From NCBI GenBank assembly GCA_035610835.1, contig CM069442.1:57825950-57889949 (forward strand): a DNA stretch of 64,000 nucleotides, given 5' to 3'. Positions 10,857 through 21,393 of the stretch are shown here, one piece after another. The stretch comes from Ophiura sarsii (taxonomy: Eukaryota > Echinodermata > Ophiuroidea > Amphilepidida > Ophiuridae). A program made the translations under genes and the position numbers. Each line of letters begins with the position of its first letter. Position 1 is the first letter of the stretch. The notes under the pieces were generated by a model that had not been told where the DNA came from, made no database searches, and saw only the letters and a list, made by a program, of their open reading frames with translations.

Positions 10857-11078
10857 ATCAAGTGATCAAGTGAATGGGACGAACGCTTAAACAGCGGTTT
10901 AAATTCAATAAATGATAATGACACTGGAGTTGGTTATACTCCAACGGATTTTTAGGATGAAATAATTAAGTTCCAACGTGGGATGAATTTTATGGGGTCA
11001 TATAATCAAATCCGTTATTGCATTGAAACCAACGGAAATTCAAAATTAAAGACCATTCGTCGTGTCCAATGTCGTCTG
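10857..11078 (+). mobile_element. hAT-like MITE, copy 3, 5'-truncated
   Basis: Aligns with the last 220 bases of 7526-7803 (GTGAATGGGACGAACGC, TAGGATGAAATAATT, ATTGAAACCAACGGAAATTC) and ends in GTCGTCTG. The first 60 or so bases, including the left TIR, are missing and replaced by repeat B. Confidence 0.85.
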
Positions 11079-11149
11079 ACAAATTTTACAGGTCTAAGGA
11101 TAATGCTGACTAGGGGTTCATTGCACGTTCCTCTGATTTGGAGACGATC

Positions 11150-11450
11150 CATTGCCATCCCAAACCGCCTTCCCCCCTAATCTTTGCCAAAATCGTACGT
11201 GTAATGTGCCGATGCCGGACTTGGACAATTTGACTTCCTCTTACTTTCTTTATTTCTTTTTTTCTGGTCAATTTCCCACCCATCACTATGTCATTTTTGT
11301 TAGAAGCACCGAATTTTGCACAAATCCTCAACCTGTGATAAAAACATTCCATCGCTATACATTTGTTTGCGAAAAAGCATCCCAAAATGCATGCACATGT
11401 ACGCATAGGCCTACGATATCAATGTGAGAACCCACCCTTCCCATGTCCCC
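11150..11450. repeat. Dispersed repeat J, copy 2
   Basis: Diverged paralogue of the segment at 10050-10330. Both J copies follow an hAT-like copy at a similar distance, which suggests duplication of a larger block (hAT plus J) rather than independent insertions. Confidence 0.6.
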
Positions 11451-11524
11451 AAACCCCATATTCCTTTAAAGTTTCATGCAACGACAGGGTAGGGGGCAAC
11501 CTTAACAATTTTTTGGGACGCCCC

Positions 11525-11860
11525 CAGTGGCGTAGCTAGGTTTTTTTCAGAGGAGGGGGGGGGGGGGGGGGGGGGGGGGGTGAGATCAACAAATTTCGCA
11601 CGGCAAGGTCAACAAATTTCGCACGGTCAAAAAACAAATCGCATATGCAATTTTGCCTTATATTTGACTATTTGTATGTACCTAAACATAACCGCCCGCG
11701 CACGCCATCTCAGTCTTTTATCATTTGTTCCACCTTTTTAAAAAAAATTTTAGAGGGGATGGGGAAGGGGGGGGGGGGGGGCACAAATGGGTTTTTTTAG
11801 TCAAAGGGGGTGGGGGTTTGCCCCTCCCCGCTATGATGTACGCCCCTCCCCATCCAACTG
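11525..11860. mobile_element. CAGTGGCGTAGC-type element end with G tracts
   Basis: CAGTGGCGTAGCTAGG starts at 11525, followed by 26 G (11555-11580) and a second G tract at 11767-11781. The same terminal word is at 43774 and, inverted, at 44101-44108 and near 49425-49436. A degenerate right end may lie near 11840 (TGTACGCCCC), so the end is approximate. Confidence 0.55.
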
Positions 11861-12384
11861 GATAGGTTTTATTGTTTGACACTGATAAGCTTACATTCCG
11901 GAATGATTTTGTTTATTTTGAGAATAACTTATTTTTTAAATATCATATTAATCGACCGTTAGGCGATCGGACCCTTTGAATAAATTGTTTTGATATATAT
12001 TAAAATCATAAGTAATTCTTCAATCTCATTTGGCATTGCTTTTTTGGGGGAAAATCAATATTTTGTGATTTTTCGTCTGTGAAGAGTAGAGTAGCACCCC
12101 CGGATTTTCTTTATTGTATTGTTTATTATCATCTCTTTCTTTTGTAACCTACCCGGACGTCGTATCTTTTTAGGATTTTGAGTTATTTATGATTTAAAAA
12201 GTACACAATTAAATAAAGAGTGGTTCCCCCGGAATATCTAAGGAATATTACCTTAACATGTGTTCATAGTCCTTCTCTCCTTTATATTTTGAAACAATCG
12301 TGTACCGATAGTTTGTATATTAAGAGAAAACCTACTTTTTGCAAATACCCACTGATATTATTGGGGGGAGTACCCCCCTGTTTT
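11861..12384. other. No gene recognised
   Basis: AT-rich. The only structure seen is GGGGGGAGTACCCCCC at 12363-12378, a short palindrome just before the minisatellite. Confidence 0.4.
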
Positions 12385-12580
12385 TTCGGACTAGCGGTGC
12401 TTCGGACTGACGGGACGTTTTTATTTTTTCTTCGGACTGACGGGCCTTCGGACTAGCGGGCCGTTTTAAAAAATCAAAAAAAATCGGACTGACGGGCCTT
12501 CGGACTAGCGGGCCGTTTTATAAAAAAACCCAATTCGGACTAGCGGGCCTTCGGACTGATGGGACTTCGGACTGATGGGC
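12385..12580 (+). repeat. Minisatellite of 16-bp unit TTCGGACTAGCGGGCC
   Basis: Nine units, mostly as back-to-back pairs exactly 16 bases apart (12385/12401, 12431/12447, 12484/12500, 12534/12550/12566), separated by A/T-rich spacers such as GTTTTAAAAAATC. Variants are TTCGGACTGACGGGCC and TTCGGACTGATGGGAC. The complement of the unit at 61257-62165 is related. Confidence 0.93.
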
Positions 12581-12993
12581 AAACCCCGTCTCTTTATGAC
12601 TAGAGATCTTTTCAGACCGCAATAGTCTGTCTTCCTGAGATCCGATGTGTTGTATATAGAACGTTGGTGGGTGCGATTCAAGCAAAAAGCGAATCGGAAA
12701 CCTGTGTTGAGGGAGGTTTGTTAAATAGATGGTACTAAGTGTGGTGAGGGGTTTTAGGTAGAGAAATTCGTGTGAATGTAAACACTAGCTGTGTAGCGTC
12801 GCTCTTTTAAATTGTTTACCCAAGGTTGGTCACCCCCCACACACACCCCCCTCGGAGATAAAAAGTCTGAGAATTGAGGTACATTTGGTTAACATTTCTG
12901 GTTGGCAGTCCGTCAACTGTAATCTATGGTAATATTTTTAACCAAAGCGTTACTGTGTATTTATAATGTATAGAGAGTGTATTAAAATGGTGT
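12581..12993. other. No gene recognised
   Basis: Contains a C-rich stretch near 12834-12852. No repeat or coding signal found. Confidence 0.4.
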
Positions 12994-13200
12994 CTCAAAA
13001 TTTGGATGCCCTTGTGGACGACCAGAAATTGGTTTCGAGACTGTGTTTACTTTAAATTCACCAGTAGCCCCCCAGTACGAAACAAAGTGTCTAGGTGTAT
13101 GTAAATTTTGTCCATGCAGAGGGGCTATACTGATAAATTTGAAGTAAACAAAGTCTCGAAACCAATTTCTGGTCGTCCACAAGGGCATCCAAATTGTGAG
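12994..13200. repeat. 59-bp inverted repeat with 89-bp loop
   Basis: The arms (12994-13052 and 13142-13200) are inverted copies with about three mismatches; a shared landmark is TTGGATGCCCTTGTGGACGA. The overlapping short frames on both strands reflect the inversion. It may be a small fold-back element, but no TSD was identified. Confidence 0.88.
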
Positions 13201-13227
13201 ACTGCTGCCGAGAGACTATCAACAAGG

Positions 13228-13520
13228 TTGAGAACGAACTTGGGAATGTATCAATACCATCTTGTTGACAATCAATTGAACATTCTGAGTGCATTGTAAA
13301 AGGGAGAAATTAATTGTGATCCACACAAACCTGTGGCAATTCTTGTGTACTTGAACTTGAGAACGAACTTGGGAATGTATATCAATACTATCTTGTTTAC
13401 TATTAATTGAACATTATAGGTGCATTGTAAAAGTTGAGAAATTAATTGTGATCCACACAAACCTTTGGCAATTTGTGTGTGCTTGAACTTGAGAATTTAT
13501 ATCATCACCATCTTATTGAA
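13228..13520. repeat. Tandem repeat, about 130-bp unit, 2.3 copies
   Basis: TTGAGAACGAACTTGGGAAT starts at 13228 and 13357, and a third, partial copy starts near 13489. Other shared words are ATTAATTGTGATCCACAC and GGTGCATTGTAAAA. It lies between the inverted repeat and the LTR element remnant. Confidence 0.88.
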
Positions 13521-13599
13521 GATTTGGTCAATTACAGGCCAAGGTTTGGTCTGATGAAATTAATTATTCCAAGAAGCGAACAATTAAAAATATTGACAG

Positions 13600-13951
13600 C
13601 CGATTCATTTAACTCGTCCAATTCAATGTTGTTTTGATGTTGTTGGGAAATTCAGACAAACTGTAACTTTGAGAAAATATTACTTGCGTAATTTAAAAAG
13701 CAGAGCTTTTGTTTATGTATTGTGGTAAACCTTGTAAACTGGCATACATGAATGATCAATTAATTGGGTTAATAATAAAGTTAACTTGAAACTGAAAGGT
13801 CGAACGTTTATAAACTGTTATTTAGATTTGGTCACAAAGTTAATAGACTGTAAAAGTCGACATAAATTAAACTCGGACTCCACTGTCTGTAGCCGTCGAG
13901 ACCCCGCTACCATTTACTAGGCAATTCCAACAGCCAGCTCGGCACGTTACA
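13600..13951 (+). mobile_element. Probable 3' part of a 5' LTR
   Basis: Inferred from position: this stretch ends in TTACA three bases before a tRNA primer-binding site. It contains AATAAA near 13773, usable as a polyadenylation signal. The left edge is not determined and no second LTR was found downstream, so the limits are approximate. Confidence 0.4.
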
Positions 13952-13954
13952 ATT

Positions 13955-13979
13955 TGGTGGCAGCGATGGGATTCGAACC
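13955..13979 (+). promoter_or_regulatory. LTR retrotransposon primer-binding site (tRNA-Leu type)
   Basis: TGGTGGCAGCGATGGGATTC followed by GAACC is the complement of the 3' end of a tRNA, including CCA. From memory of the family it fits animal tRNA-Leu (AAG/TAG type), with about one mismatch. It would prime minus-strand DNA synthesis. Its position just after a TTACA end and before gag-pol remains is as expected for a Ty3/Gypsy element. Read on the minus strand it also looks like the 3' half of a tRNA gene, but no 5' half follows. Confidence 0.75.
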
Positions 13980-14091
13980 TACGTCATCGTAATGACCGGT
14001 GCGTGACATGGCGACCGATAAGACCACAGCGGCCAGACGTACTGATTCAAACAGAAAGCAAACAACAAGGAATGGACGAAACCCGACTAGG

Positions 14092-14502
14092 ATTATTAGC
14101 TGTAGGTGTTTTCGATGTGAACAGTAGGGACACATGGCCTGTGATTGTCCACCAGCGGAGACTAATCAACAGACACAGTCTTTTCAGAACCAGGGAAACG
14201 CTTAAGGGCTGAGCTGGATGGAGCCAAAGTTCAGTCTGGGAAAAAACATGGCTCAATTGGTTAACTCGCAGGCATATTTTGCTAGGGTGAGTGTGATTGG
14301 TGTGTCTATTCCGATGTTGATAGACACAGGTTCGGTTCATACTTTCATTCATACAGAAGTATGGAAGCAGTGGCCAACTCAGGAGCGTCCAACTTTGTTG
14401 GTCTGTGATATCCCACCGTTGCCACCAATTTGTAACGGACCGGGGTATAAATTTAATCATCGGATCCCCTGGCAGCTGCTATTCCCCGGTCGAAGTTCCT
14501 AA
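14092..14502 (+). pseudogene. Decayed Ty3/Gypsy-like gag-pol: zinc knuckle and aspartic protease
   Basis: One reading frame holds, in order, a nucleocapsid-type CX2CX4HX4C zinc knuckle (Cys codons 14107, 14116, 14146; His 14131) and a retropepsin-like domain with an L-I-D-T-G-S active-site motif (Asp codon 14323) preceded by an AxVxVxG strand pattern. The order knuckle then protease is that of LTR retrotransposon gag-pol. Two in-frame stops (TAG 14125, inside the knuckle; TAA 14203) and the loss of everything downstream of the protease start show it is dead. No reverse transcriptase or integrase follows. Only the 95-codon frame 14218-14502 is open. It is a relic, not a host gene; the protease motif is clear, the superfamily call is inference. 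Confidence 0.75.
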
Positions 14503-15174
14503 CGGTTAGGCCCGAGCGGATGGCATTTTGTTACAATACTGTTTCATTATCATCAATTTATTGTGATTTCGAATAATATATTCCGGTATGTTGTGTACGT
14601 GTGTTGAGATGGTTTTCAATAGGGGCGTTAACCTGTTGATTAACATTTTAGATGTTACACCTTTTTTATTTCTGGAGCGTATAGAAATCCATATCACGGC
14701 CACTAGAAACATTTACCATTTTGTATATCAATATAAAATAAAAGTCACATCTGATTAATTTTGACTTCATCTTATGAATATTTACAAAGGTATATTACAA
14801 AACCAAGAAATGTACCTTTAATTCATCCTGTACATGACACAAGTTTAGAGAAAGGAAATGACATTATCCGGAGATGGATAACCTGTCAGTACGTAATGGC
14901 ATAGATTCATTTGCCCGTACGATGCAAACTTTGCAAACATCAACGTGGATAAATTTCGGATATCCTTTTTAACACGATGTATTCTGGCGTTCCCGTCAGG
15001 GCCGGATGTTAGGTGAATACTTTAATACTTGGTGATGCCTTCTAGAATGTTGATGGTGAACCTGTGATTAGGTTGTATGTGTATTTGCCCGTGGAATGCA
15101 AACTTCTCGTAAGTCATGTTGAGAGTTAGGTCTTTGACAACCATAAATAGCAAATAGATTTATTCATGCTTCGT
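14503..15174. other. No gene recognised after the LTR relic
   Basis: AT-rich sequence with no second LTR, polypurine tract or TIR seen. TTTGCCCGT..GATGCAAACTT near 14911 recurs in variant form near 15085, so an old duplication of about 174 bases is possible. Confidence 0.35.
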
Positions 15175-15550
15175 TGGAAATATTATACGTTACACTTTGC
15201 TGTGTTAGAATAGTTTTTCCTTATCGATTCAAAAATATTGTATCAGCTATGAAAGATTTAGCAGTTCTCCTGCAACGCCTTATTACAACTGATACTTTCC
15301 ATCGCATCGCACTTCAGATAAGGGAGCACATCAAAACTCGACCGCGCGGCAACCGCCGGTTCCGCCCGGTTGGACCGCATACCATTGTTTAGAACAATAG
15401 AAACCGGCTGCAACCGCACGGAACCCCACGGAACCGGCGGTTGCCGGGCGGTCGAGTGTTGATGTGCTCCCTAAGACTGCAGTTTTCACTCATGCCAGAT
15501 AATCCAGGATTCATCCGAGGTAAACCAAGATATAAAACTGATCAATAGAT
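15175..15550 (-). repeat. Dispersed repeat I, minus-strand copy (interrupted)
   Basis: The complement of this stretch aligns in the same order with 26700-26850 and 27060-27165: landmarks include TTACACTTTGCTGTGTTAGAA here against TTCTAACACAGCAAAGTGCAA there, and TGATACTTTCCATC against GATGGAAAGTATCA. The MITE at 15322-15471 interrupts it and is absent from the 26.8 kb copy. No coding potential seen. Confidence 0.7.
15322..15471. mobile_element. 150-bp GC-rich MITE, TAA target duplication
   Basis: Nearly the whole element is a TIR: GGGAGCACATCAAAACTCGA at the left is answered by its inverse at the right over about 43 bases with two mismatches. TAA stands at 15319-15321 and 15472-15474. A 3-bp TWA site is typical of PIF/Harbinger. 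It is much more GC-rich than its surroundings and shares its terminal GGGAGCACA with the 469-bp elements at 3797 and 5557. Confidence 0.88.
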
Positions 15551-15622
15551 CATCATGATGTTTATAGCTCAAATGTACGGCTACACCATCCCCATGTATA
15601 TTGATAAGTGGATAAGTGGATA

Positions 15623-16236
15623 TAAAGGGTTCAACAAAAGAAAGTATACCACTTTGTTTATTTCATTTTGAGTAATTTTCAATTTGTTTTTGACCAAACA
15701 GGCTAGATAGGCATTTAGATGAATCTTTTAGGCATAATTTGATACCAAATTTGCCCCCTAACAACAAAGATAAACCATGATTAGTACCATTTAAAGGAAA
15801 ATATCCCATTTTCAAAAGTCGCATTTCCAATACACAGCACGAGAAGATTTGGTTAATCTGTCCATGTTCTACCCATCCATAACATTCCTTTACATTCAAA
15901 TCCTTCACCCATGCATCAGTTTACATTTGAATTAGCCCGCGCATTGAGGGATATGCGCGGTGATCAGTACGGGATAAATACGGCATATGTGTGTGTTAAC
16001 AATTGGCCCTTTCTTCTCGTGCTGTGTATTGGAAATGCGACTTTTTAAAATGGGATATTTTCCTCTAAATGGTGCTAATCATGGTTTATCTTTGTTGTTA
16101 GGGGGCAAATTTGGTATCAAATTATGCCTAAAAGATTCATCTAAATGCCTATCTAGCCTGTTTGGACAAAAACAAATTGAAAGTTACTCAAAATGACATA
16201 AACAAAGTGGTATACTTTCTTTTGTTGAACCCTTTA
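15623..16236. mobile_element. 614-bp TA-flanked MITE with ~220-bp arms
   Basis: TAAAGGGTTCAACAAAAGAA at the left is inverted at the right, and inversion continues for about 220 bases with few mismatches (15623-15851 against 16010-16236). TA lies at 15621-15622 and 16237-16238. The two similar open frames of 69-81 codons are the same arm read on opposite strands, not genes. The loop (15852-16009) is unique. Confidence 0.9.
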
Positions 16237-16474
16237 TATTGATAAATGGACTGATGGGTTGCCCTTTCATAGCTTTTGAAACACTGATATTGTCTGAGCA
16301 CGTTTTCAGTGAAATTAATCCGATAATTTAAAACCGCCTTACAATACCTGAAAGTATACGATGACACCCTAACGTGTCAACCAAAGGAAATTTAATTGGT
16401 GTTGCCTTTTAAATCCGGATATTATAGTTCTTATTGTAGAATAACAAAAATCCATCCATATAGGCCTACATGTA

Positions 16475-17832
16475 CGAGGGGCGTTCAATAAATACCTGCA
16501 ACCATTGTTTTTCTCCACTCATGCGCGACGTATGCCAACTAGAATTAGGGTAATTTGAAATATGGGTCTTTATCTTTCCTCGCTATGCATGAATGAAGAA
16601 TATCGTTTGTGGGATTACGTAATGGCACATGCGTAAAATCAATACTCTCTGGACACTGCATGACAAATAGCTGATCAGGGCGGAGAATATTTGCAAGCAA
16701 TTTGATGCATAGTTACTTTTTTCAAAATATCTCAAGAACCGATGCATGGAATAAGTTGCCGTTTGAAACAGTGATAGACCAGTACTATGTGCTCAACATT
16801 ACTAATTTCAGATGCAAATTATGGAGAAAAAACACTTATTATGTAACATTAAAACGTCATCTTCTTGTCATAGCTTAAAAGAAATTCTTTAATGAATAAA
16901 CAGTCAAGGTCAAGGTATCCAACCGCAAGATTTGTCTCAAACCTCTTGTTCCTCATTGTTACATGTCATAGATTTAAACGGGAGATTATAAAGACAATAT
17001 CTGAAACCGTTTTCTGCAGAGAAAATGTTAATACAATGAAGCTCTTTTTACCCAATTTGAGTAAATTCACTATACTGACCATAACATTAAATTGAATTGT
17101 ATTTTCAAATAGATGTTTACATTTTTGAACTTTGTATATGTATTGAAGTTCACCACAGTTCTTGTTTTCTTAAATTCAATTCCTTATCTGTAACTTTTAC
17201 GTTGGTTGCAGTGATTGTTTAACATTTCTGCTCATTATGAGCGCTTTATGACCACCGTGCGTTCTACGCATGCGCAGATTTTTATTCCAAGTTCAACAAT
17301 TCTCGATGTATTTATTGATACCCTATCATCTATACAATAACGAATCCTGCATTTGCTGTGGTATTTCAGGAAATCCTAATTGTTTGCTATAACTATCATT
17401 TTCATTTCTTTGGATTTTCGGCATTTTGGGGCTTACTGTCAAAGCCTAATGTTGACCAAGATAAGATGCAGTGTATTTCCAAAAGTTGTCTTTGACAGAA
17501 CCTCTCCATTTGGGACCTCGTTGAACATGGTCTCTGGTTTCCCGATGCAAAATGTTAGACTTGCACACTAATCCGGAACAAAGTTCTGCTCATTTCAATA
17601 CACGTGCTATCAAGCAAATTCAAAATTCCTGCCAAAGTGGCATGTTTTTCACTGTCCAAATATGGGTTATTTTATGCTAATGCTATTACGTAATTATGAA
17701 TATTCAGTAAATCCAGATTGTGTTTAATGATAGATTAAGGTTCATACTTTATAATGTACCAACTTAGATTTCACAGAATCACTCAGGTGTAGAGAACAAC
17801 AAGGGTTGCGGGTATTTATTGAATGACCCTCG
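16475..17832. mobile_element. 1.36 kb element with mariner-like ends
   Basis: CGAGGGGCGTTCAATAAATA at the left is answered by TATTTATTGAATGACCCTCG at the right, with the inversion continuing through a GCAACC.TTG block (about 33 bases). TA flanks both ends (16473-16474, 17833-17834). The length equals a complete mariner, but I find no transposase frame or catalytic motif, so it is either fully decayed or non-autonomous. Related ends bound 55368-56335. Confidence 0.82.
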
Positions 17833-18107
17833 TATAACGTGTACAACTTGTGTAGCTTGTTACGTGTCAGTATCATGGCTTTTATTAGCGAATTTGCTTT
17901 AAAACAGCAACATAAACATATTTGTCGTGATGATGATCATTTACGGTACTATATAAGTCCTACGGCCATTAATGAAGGCCTTCATTGAAGATTAGCCTAA
18001 CATATATTATTTTGCCGATTTTCTTAAAGGATCATAGAATGGGAGTTGTAAAGTGTTATGTGATCCCTAGCTTGAATCAAGGCTATCACGAGATTGGAAC
18101 ATTGCAT

Positions 18108-18310
18108 ATTACATTGCCTTCTTCAGTAGGCAACACCCATGTTACATTGCTATATTCAGTAGATAGTACCCATATATTACATATCTTCAGGATGATACCC
18201 GTATGTTATATTGTTATCCTCAGTAGATAGTATCATATTGCTATCTTCAGATGACCTATGATATATTGCTATCTTCAGTAGATAGCACTCATGGAATTAC
18301 ATTGATATCT
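18108..18310 (+). repeat. Degenerate minisatellite, ~40-bp unit
   Basis: Five or six diverged copies of a unit containing TTACATTGCTAT.TTCAGTAGATAG. The overlapping 81-codon frame is a by-product of the repeat. Confidence 0.75.
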
Positions 18311-18655
18311 CCACCTGAACATCCATATAGACAGCAAGTACCTACACCGTGACTTAACACCTATTATTGCAGCACAAAGATACACATAAGTGAGTTCGAG
18401 TAGTGTTGCTAAAATAGTATATACTGCATTCAATTATAGGTATGGCGCTTTATTTTGCTTAATTAAAGCTAATTAGCACACGATTTCAATTTGCCAACAG
18501 CGATACTCTTATCGAGGAGACAATACCCACATGACTATATCAATCACATGCTCCAACGCAATGGGGACCAAGGAATGTCTTACGGGAAACACTTTTCTCG
18601 GGTTATACACAGTACCAGGGGTTAATACAGGTGAATTGTGCTTTCATTTGACCAT

Positions 18656-19074
18656 TTAAAGGAAGGGTCCCGCAAGCACAACATTGAGCATTATTTGTTA
18701 GAAAAATAATTATCGAGCCGAAATTTCGTAATTATATAGAACAAAAGACCATACTAGTCACAAAAATGAATAAAAACTGCCATCACTCAATATTAAATTT
18801 TTAAAATTCGCGGCGATCGAAAGTCCCGGTGTCGATGACGTCATGGGTATCGGTGCTAAAATTTGCGCATGTGCATTGTATAACTATGACATCATCGACA
18901 CTGGGACTTTCGATCGCCGCGAATTTTAAAAAGTGCATGTTGAGAGATTGCGGTTTTTATTTGTTTTTGTCATAAGTGTGGTGTTTTTTGTTATATAATT
19001 ACAAAAGTTGGGCTCGATAGTTATTTTTCTAACATATAATGCACACTTTTATGTTTGCGGGACACCTCCTTTAA
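18656..19074. mobile_element. 411-bp MITE with TTAA target duplication
   Basis: The element is 18660-19070: it starts AGGAAGGGTCCCGCAA and ends TTGCGGGACACCTCCT, and the arms stay complementary for about 190 bases, including TTCGCGGCGATCGAAAGTCC near the centre. TTAA stands at 18656-18659 and 19071-19074. A TTAA site points to piggyBac or Kolobok; I cannot choose between them. Confidence 0.9.
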
Positions 19075-20654
19075 GCACAGTCAATTATCCCATTCGTTTG
19101 ATAATCTGCTTATGTCTTGTACGGGAATGGTGAAAACAGACACAGGAGTATGTTAGATGTTAATATATATACCGAGCTAAGACTGCATGTCTTTTACAGC
19201 AATATACATTATAAGGGTACAGCTATAAACATAATGGCAACAGAGGTGTAACCATGCCAACATTTTGTCTGTAAAACTGTCGTCGTATACTGATAATTGT
19301 AATTGGCTGATCAATGATGTCTCATATATGTGAATCCTATAAGTCACCACCTGACTTTACATGCAGACGCTTCAATCGTTACATAGAGAGTAATCAATAA
19401 ACTGAAAGTGTTGAAATTATGTAATATTACATGATTTGACAGTCAAGATATGTTCAAATTATAAGACACGACATGAAATATATGTCTTAACCGTAGACAC
19501 GAATGTTAAAATTGGTCTAATGACCGTGAGTTCTTGACGTCTGGGAATAATAATATTGTCATATTGCTAGTATAAGGTACCATGGACTGTTATAATGACA
19601 TATAGACTTAAGTGATGCATCATAATTTAGTCTGGGCGCAACTATCATTACTTGTTTTCACACAACAATCAGTCAGCAGACCATGATCATTGAACAAACA
19701 AGCTTAAAAGGCAAACGATATTGAGAAGTGCCAGTAGTAGTAGTATGGCCTCAGAGAAATACATTGTGTTGATAGAGAAGTTGAATTCCAACATATTATA
19801 CGCAGATCATTGCATGCTGTGTCGATGATAAAAATGAACAGGGTTGTTAACAAACGATTACTTATCAAATGTGTTTTTATTCTGAGATGTTATAGATATT
19901 AGCAATTGCCTTCCGACCGTCTATATTGGATCAAACGTACGAATAAACTAATTATTGTGCTTCATGATTTGGCACGCGCTTAGTAGTGAAGTATTTTATC
20001 AAAGCTTGTAAGAATAACAATATTCTCATACGTTGAAACGGCAAGGACTTGTTATATAGGTATATACAACTTTAGTTTGCATATATCGTTAACTTTCATG
20101 CTTTCAATTCTAAATCTAACACATAGAGAGTGAGTCAAAATTCAGGTCCCGTTTTCAAAAAAATCAGTAACAATATTATTTGGGGTCAAAATGTGCCTAG
20201 TATTTCTAAATTAAATTTAAAAGTGTATACACTTGTTCATAATTGGTGATATTGTTTTAAAATAACACGATTTAATGCCAACATTACAACGCATTTACGA
20301 AAAAGAACAACATCTACTGTGTTCCACGGTTAAAGTGTAACCCGGTTGCTTTATGCAGAATTAGTTTTACATAAACCTCATTCAAATCTTATAACTTATT
20401 TGTCACATTTCATCTTTGATAAATGAAACAATGCAGCCGGATAGATATAAACACTTGCCACAAAGCTAACAATATGTAGTTGTTATTAATTAAAATTAAA
20501 TTTAACAATATCTGTTTCAAAATTGTTTTTAAAATACAATGGAATCAGGACCTGAATATTATGACTGTCAACCCGGGACTGTCTAGATAGGAACTACACA
20601 CTTTGTGGACTTAGACTTAATTTCTAACCCTAACTTTTACAAATGGAAATAAAT
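19075..20654. other. No gene recognised
   Basis: AT-rich. TTCAGGTCC near 20141 and its inverse GGACCTGAA near 20548 could be ends of an eroded 430-bp element, but the arms do not extend convincingly. Confidence 0.35.
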
Positions 20655-20740
20655 CTGATAAAAAGTGGTCCTAGTAGGAATCGAACCATAGACATTTGCA
20701 TTGCAAAGCATGTCTCTCAACCACTAGACTATCAAAGGGT
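20655..20740 (-). repeat. tRNA-like sequence (SINE head or tRNA pseudogene)
   Basis: Read on the minus strand it has an A-box-like TAGTCTAGTGGTTGAGAG and, 35 bases on, a perfect B box GGTTCGATTCC followed by TACTAGGACCA. The T and anticodon stems pair poorly, so a functional tRNA is unlikely; a tRNA-derived SINE or decayed tRNA is more likely. Confidence 0.55.
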
Positions 20741-21017
20741 GAACTGGTCAGGACATGATTGTATAAAGCAATACTACTATTATGATAAGCACAGACAATA
20801 TTATGAATCGAGCTGCGATACACATTATGGTCTACCCCGTATTGACAGTCATGATAGGAGTTACATTACTGCTTATATTTATATAAACATAATTTGATCG
20901 TCTGATTATTAAACCACTGTGAATTCCTTTCCGGGATAAGTTTATTGATAGCTCACTACACACAATGTTGCGAAAATAGACGCCAAATAACGAGAACACC
21001 CGATTCCCTAGATTCTG

Positions 21018-21393
21018 TTAGGGGCCATATCCAAACTCTCAAGTGATTTTATAGCGTTTTTATACCGATTTTACCCCGGTATTAAAACGGTATTTTTTCT
21101 ATTGTTAAAAGCATCGGAAAAAGATCGGTGATTAACTAGAGCCGCCTCTCTCCCCCTCTCTACTTATCTGGCGTTAACGATAGAACTATTGTAGTACTCT
21201 CGATGGCTCAATTAGTGAAGCAGACAGATGAAAGCGCGAGGAAGGTTGTGTTATTAAGCTGACCAGTGCTCTAGTTAATCACCGATCTTTTTCCGATGCT
21301 TTTAACAATAGAAAAAAATACCGTTTTAATACCGGGGTAAAATCGCTATAAAAACGCTATAAAATCACTTAAGAGTTTGGATATGGCCCCTTA
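21018..21393. mobile_element. 370-bp MITE, PIF/Harbinger-like, copy 1
   Basis: The element is 21021-21390: it starts GGGGCCATATCCAAACTCTC and ends with the inverse, the arms running about 125 bases. TTA precedes and follows (21018-21020, 21391-21393), the TWA site typical of PIF/Harbinger. The central segment contains GAAGCAGACAGATGAAAGCG. A same-length copy at 45965-46334 has the centre in the opposite orientation. Confidence 0.92.

Noticed and set aside
13955..14030. Functional tRNA gene on the minus strand (good B box)
   Set aside because: Only the 3' half fits a tRNA; the position before a zinc knuckle and protease makes a primer-binding site the better reading.
15660..16196. Two similar small proteins encoded on opposite strands
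   Set aside because: They are the two arms of the inverted repeat in the MITE at 15623-16236 read in mirror image.
20131..20560. Possible TIR element with TTCAGGTCC ends
   Set aside because: Inversion is limited to about ten bases; arms and TSD do not extend.
20655..20740. Functional tRNA gene
   Set aside because: A and B boxes are good, but the T stem and anticodon stem do not pair, so it is listed as tRNA-like only.
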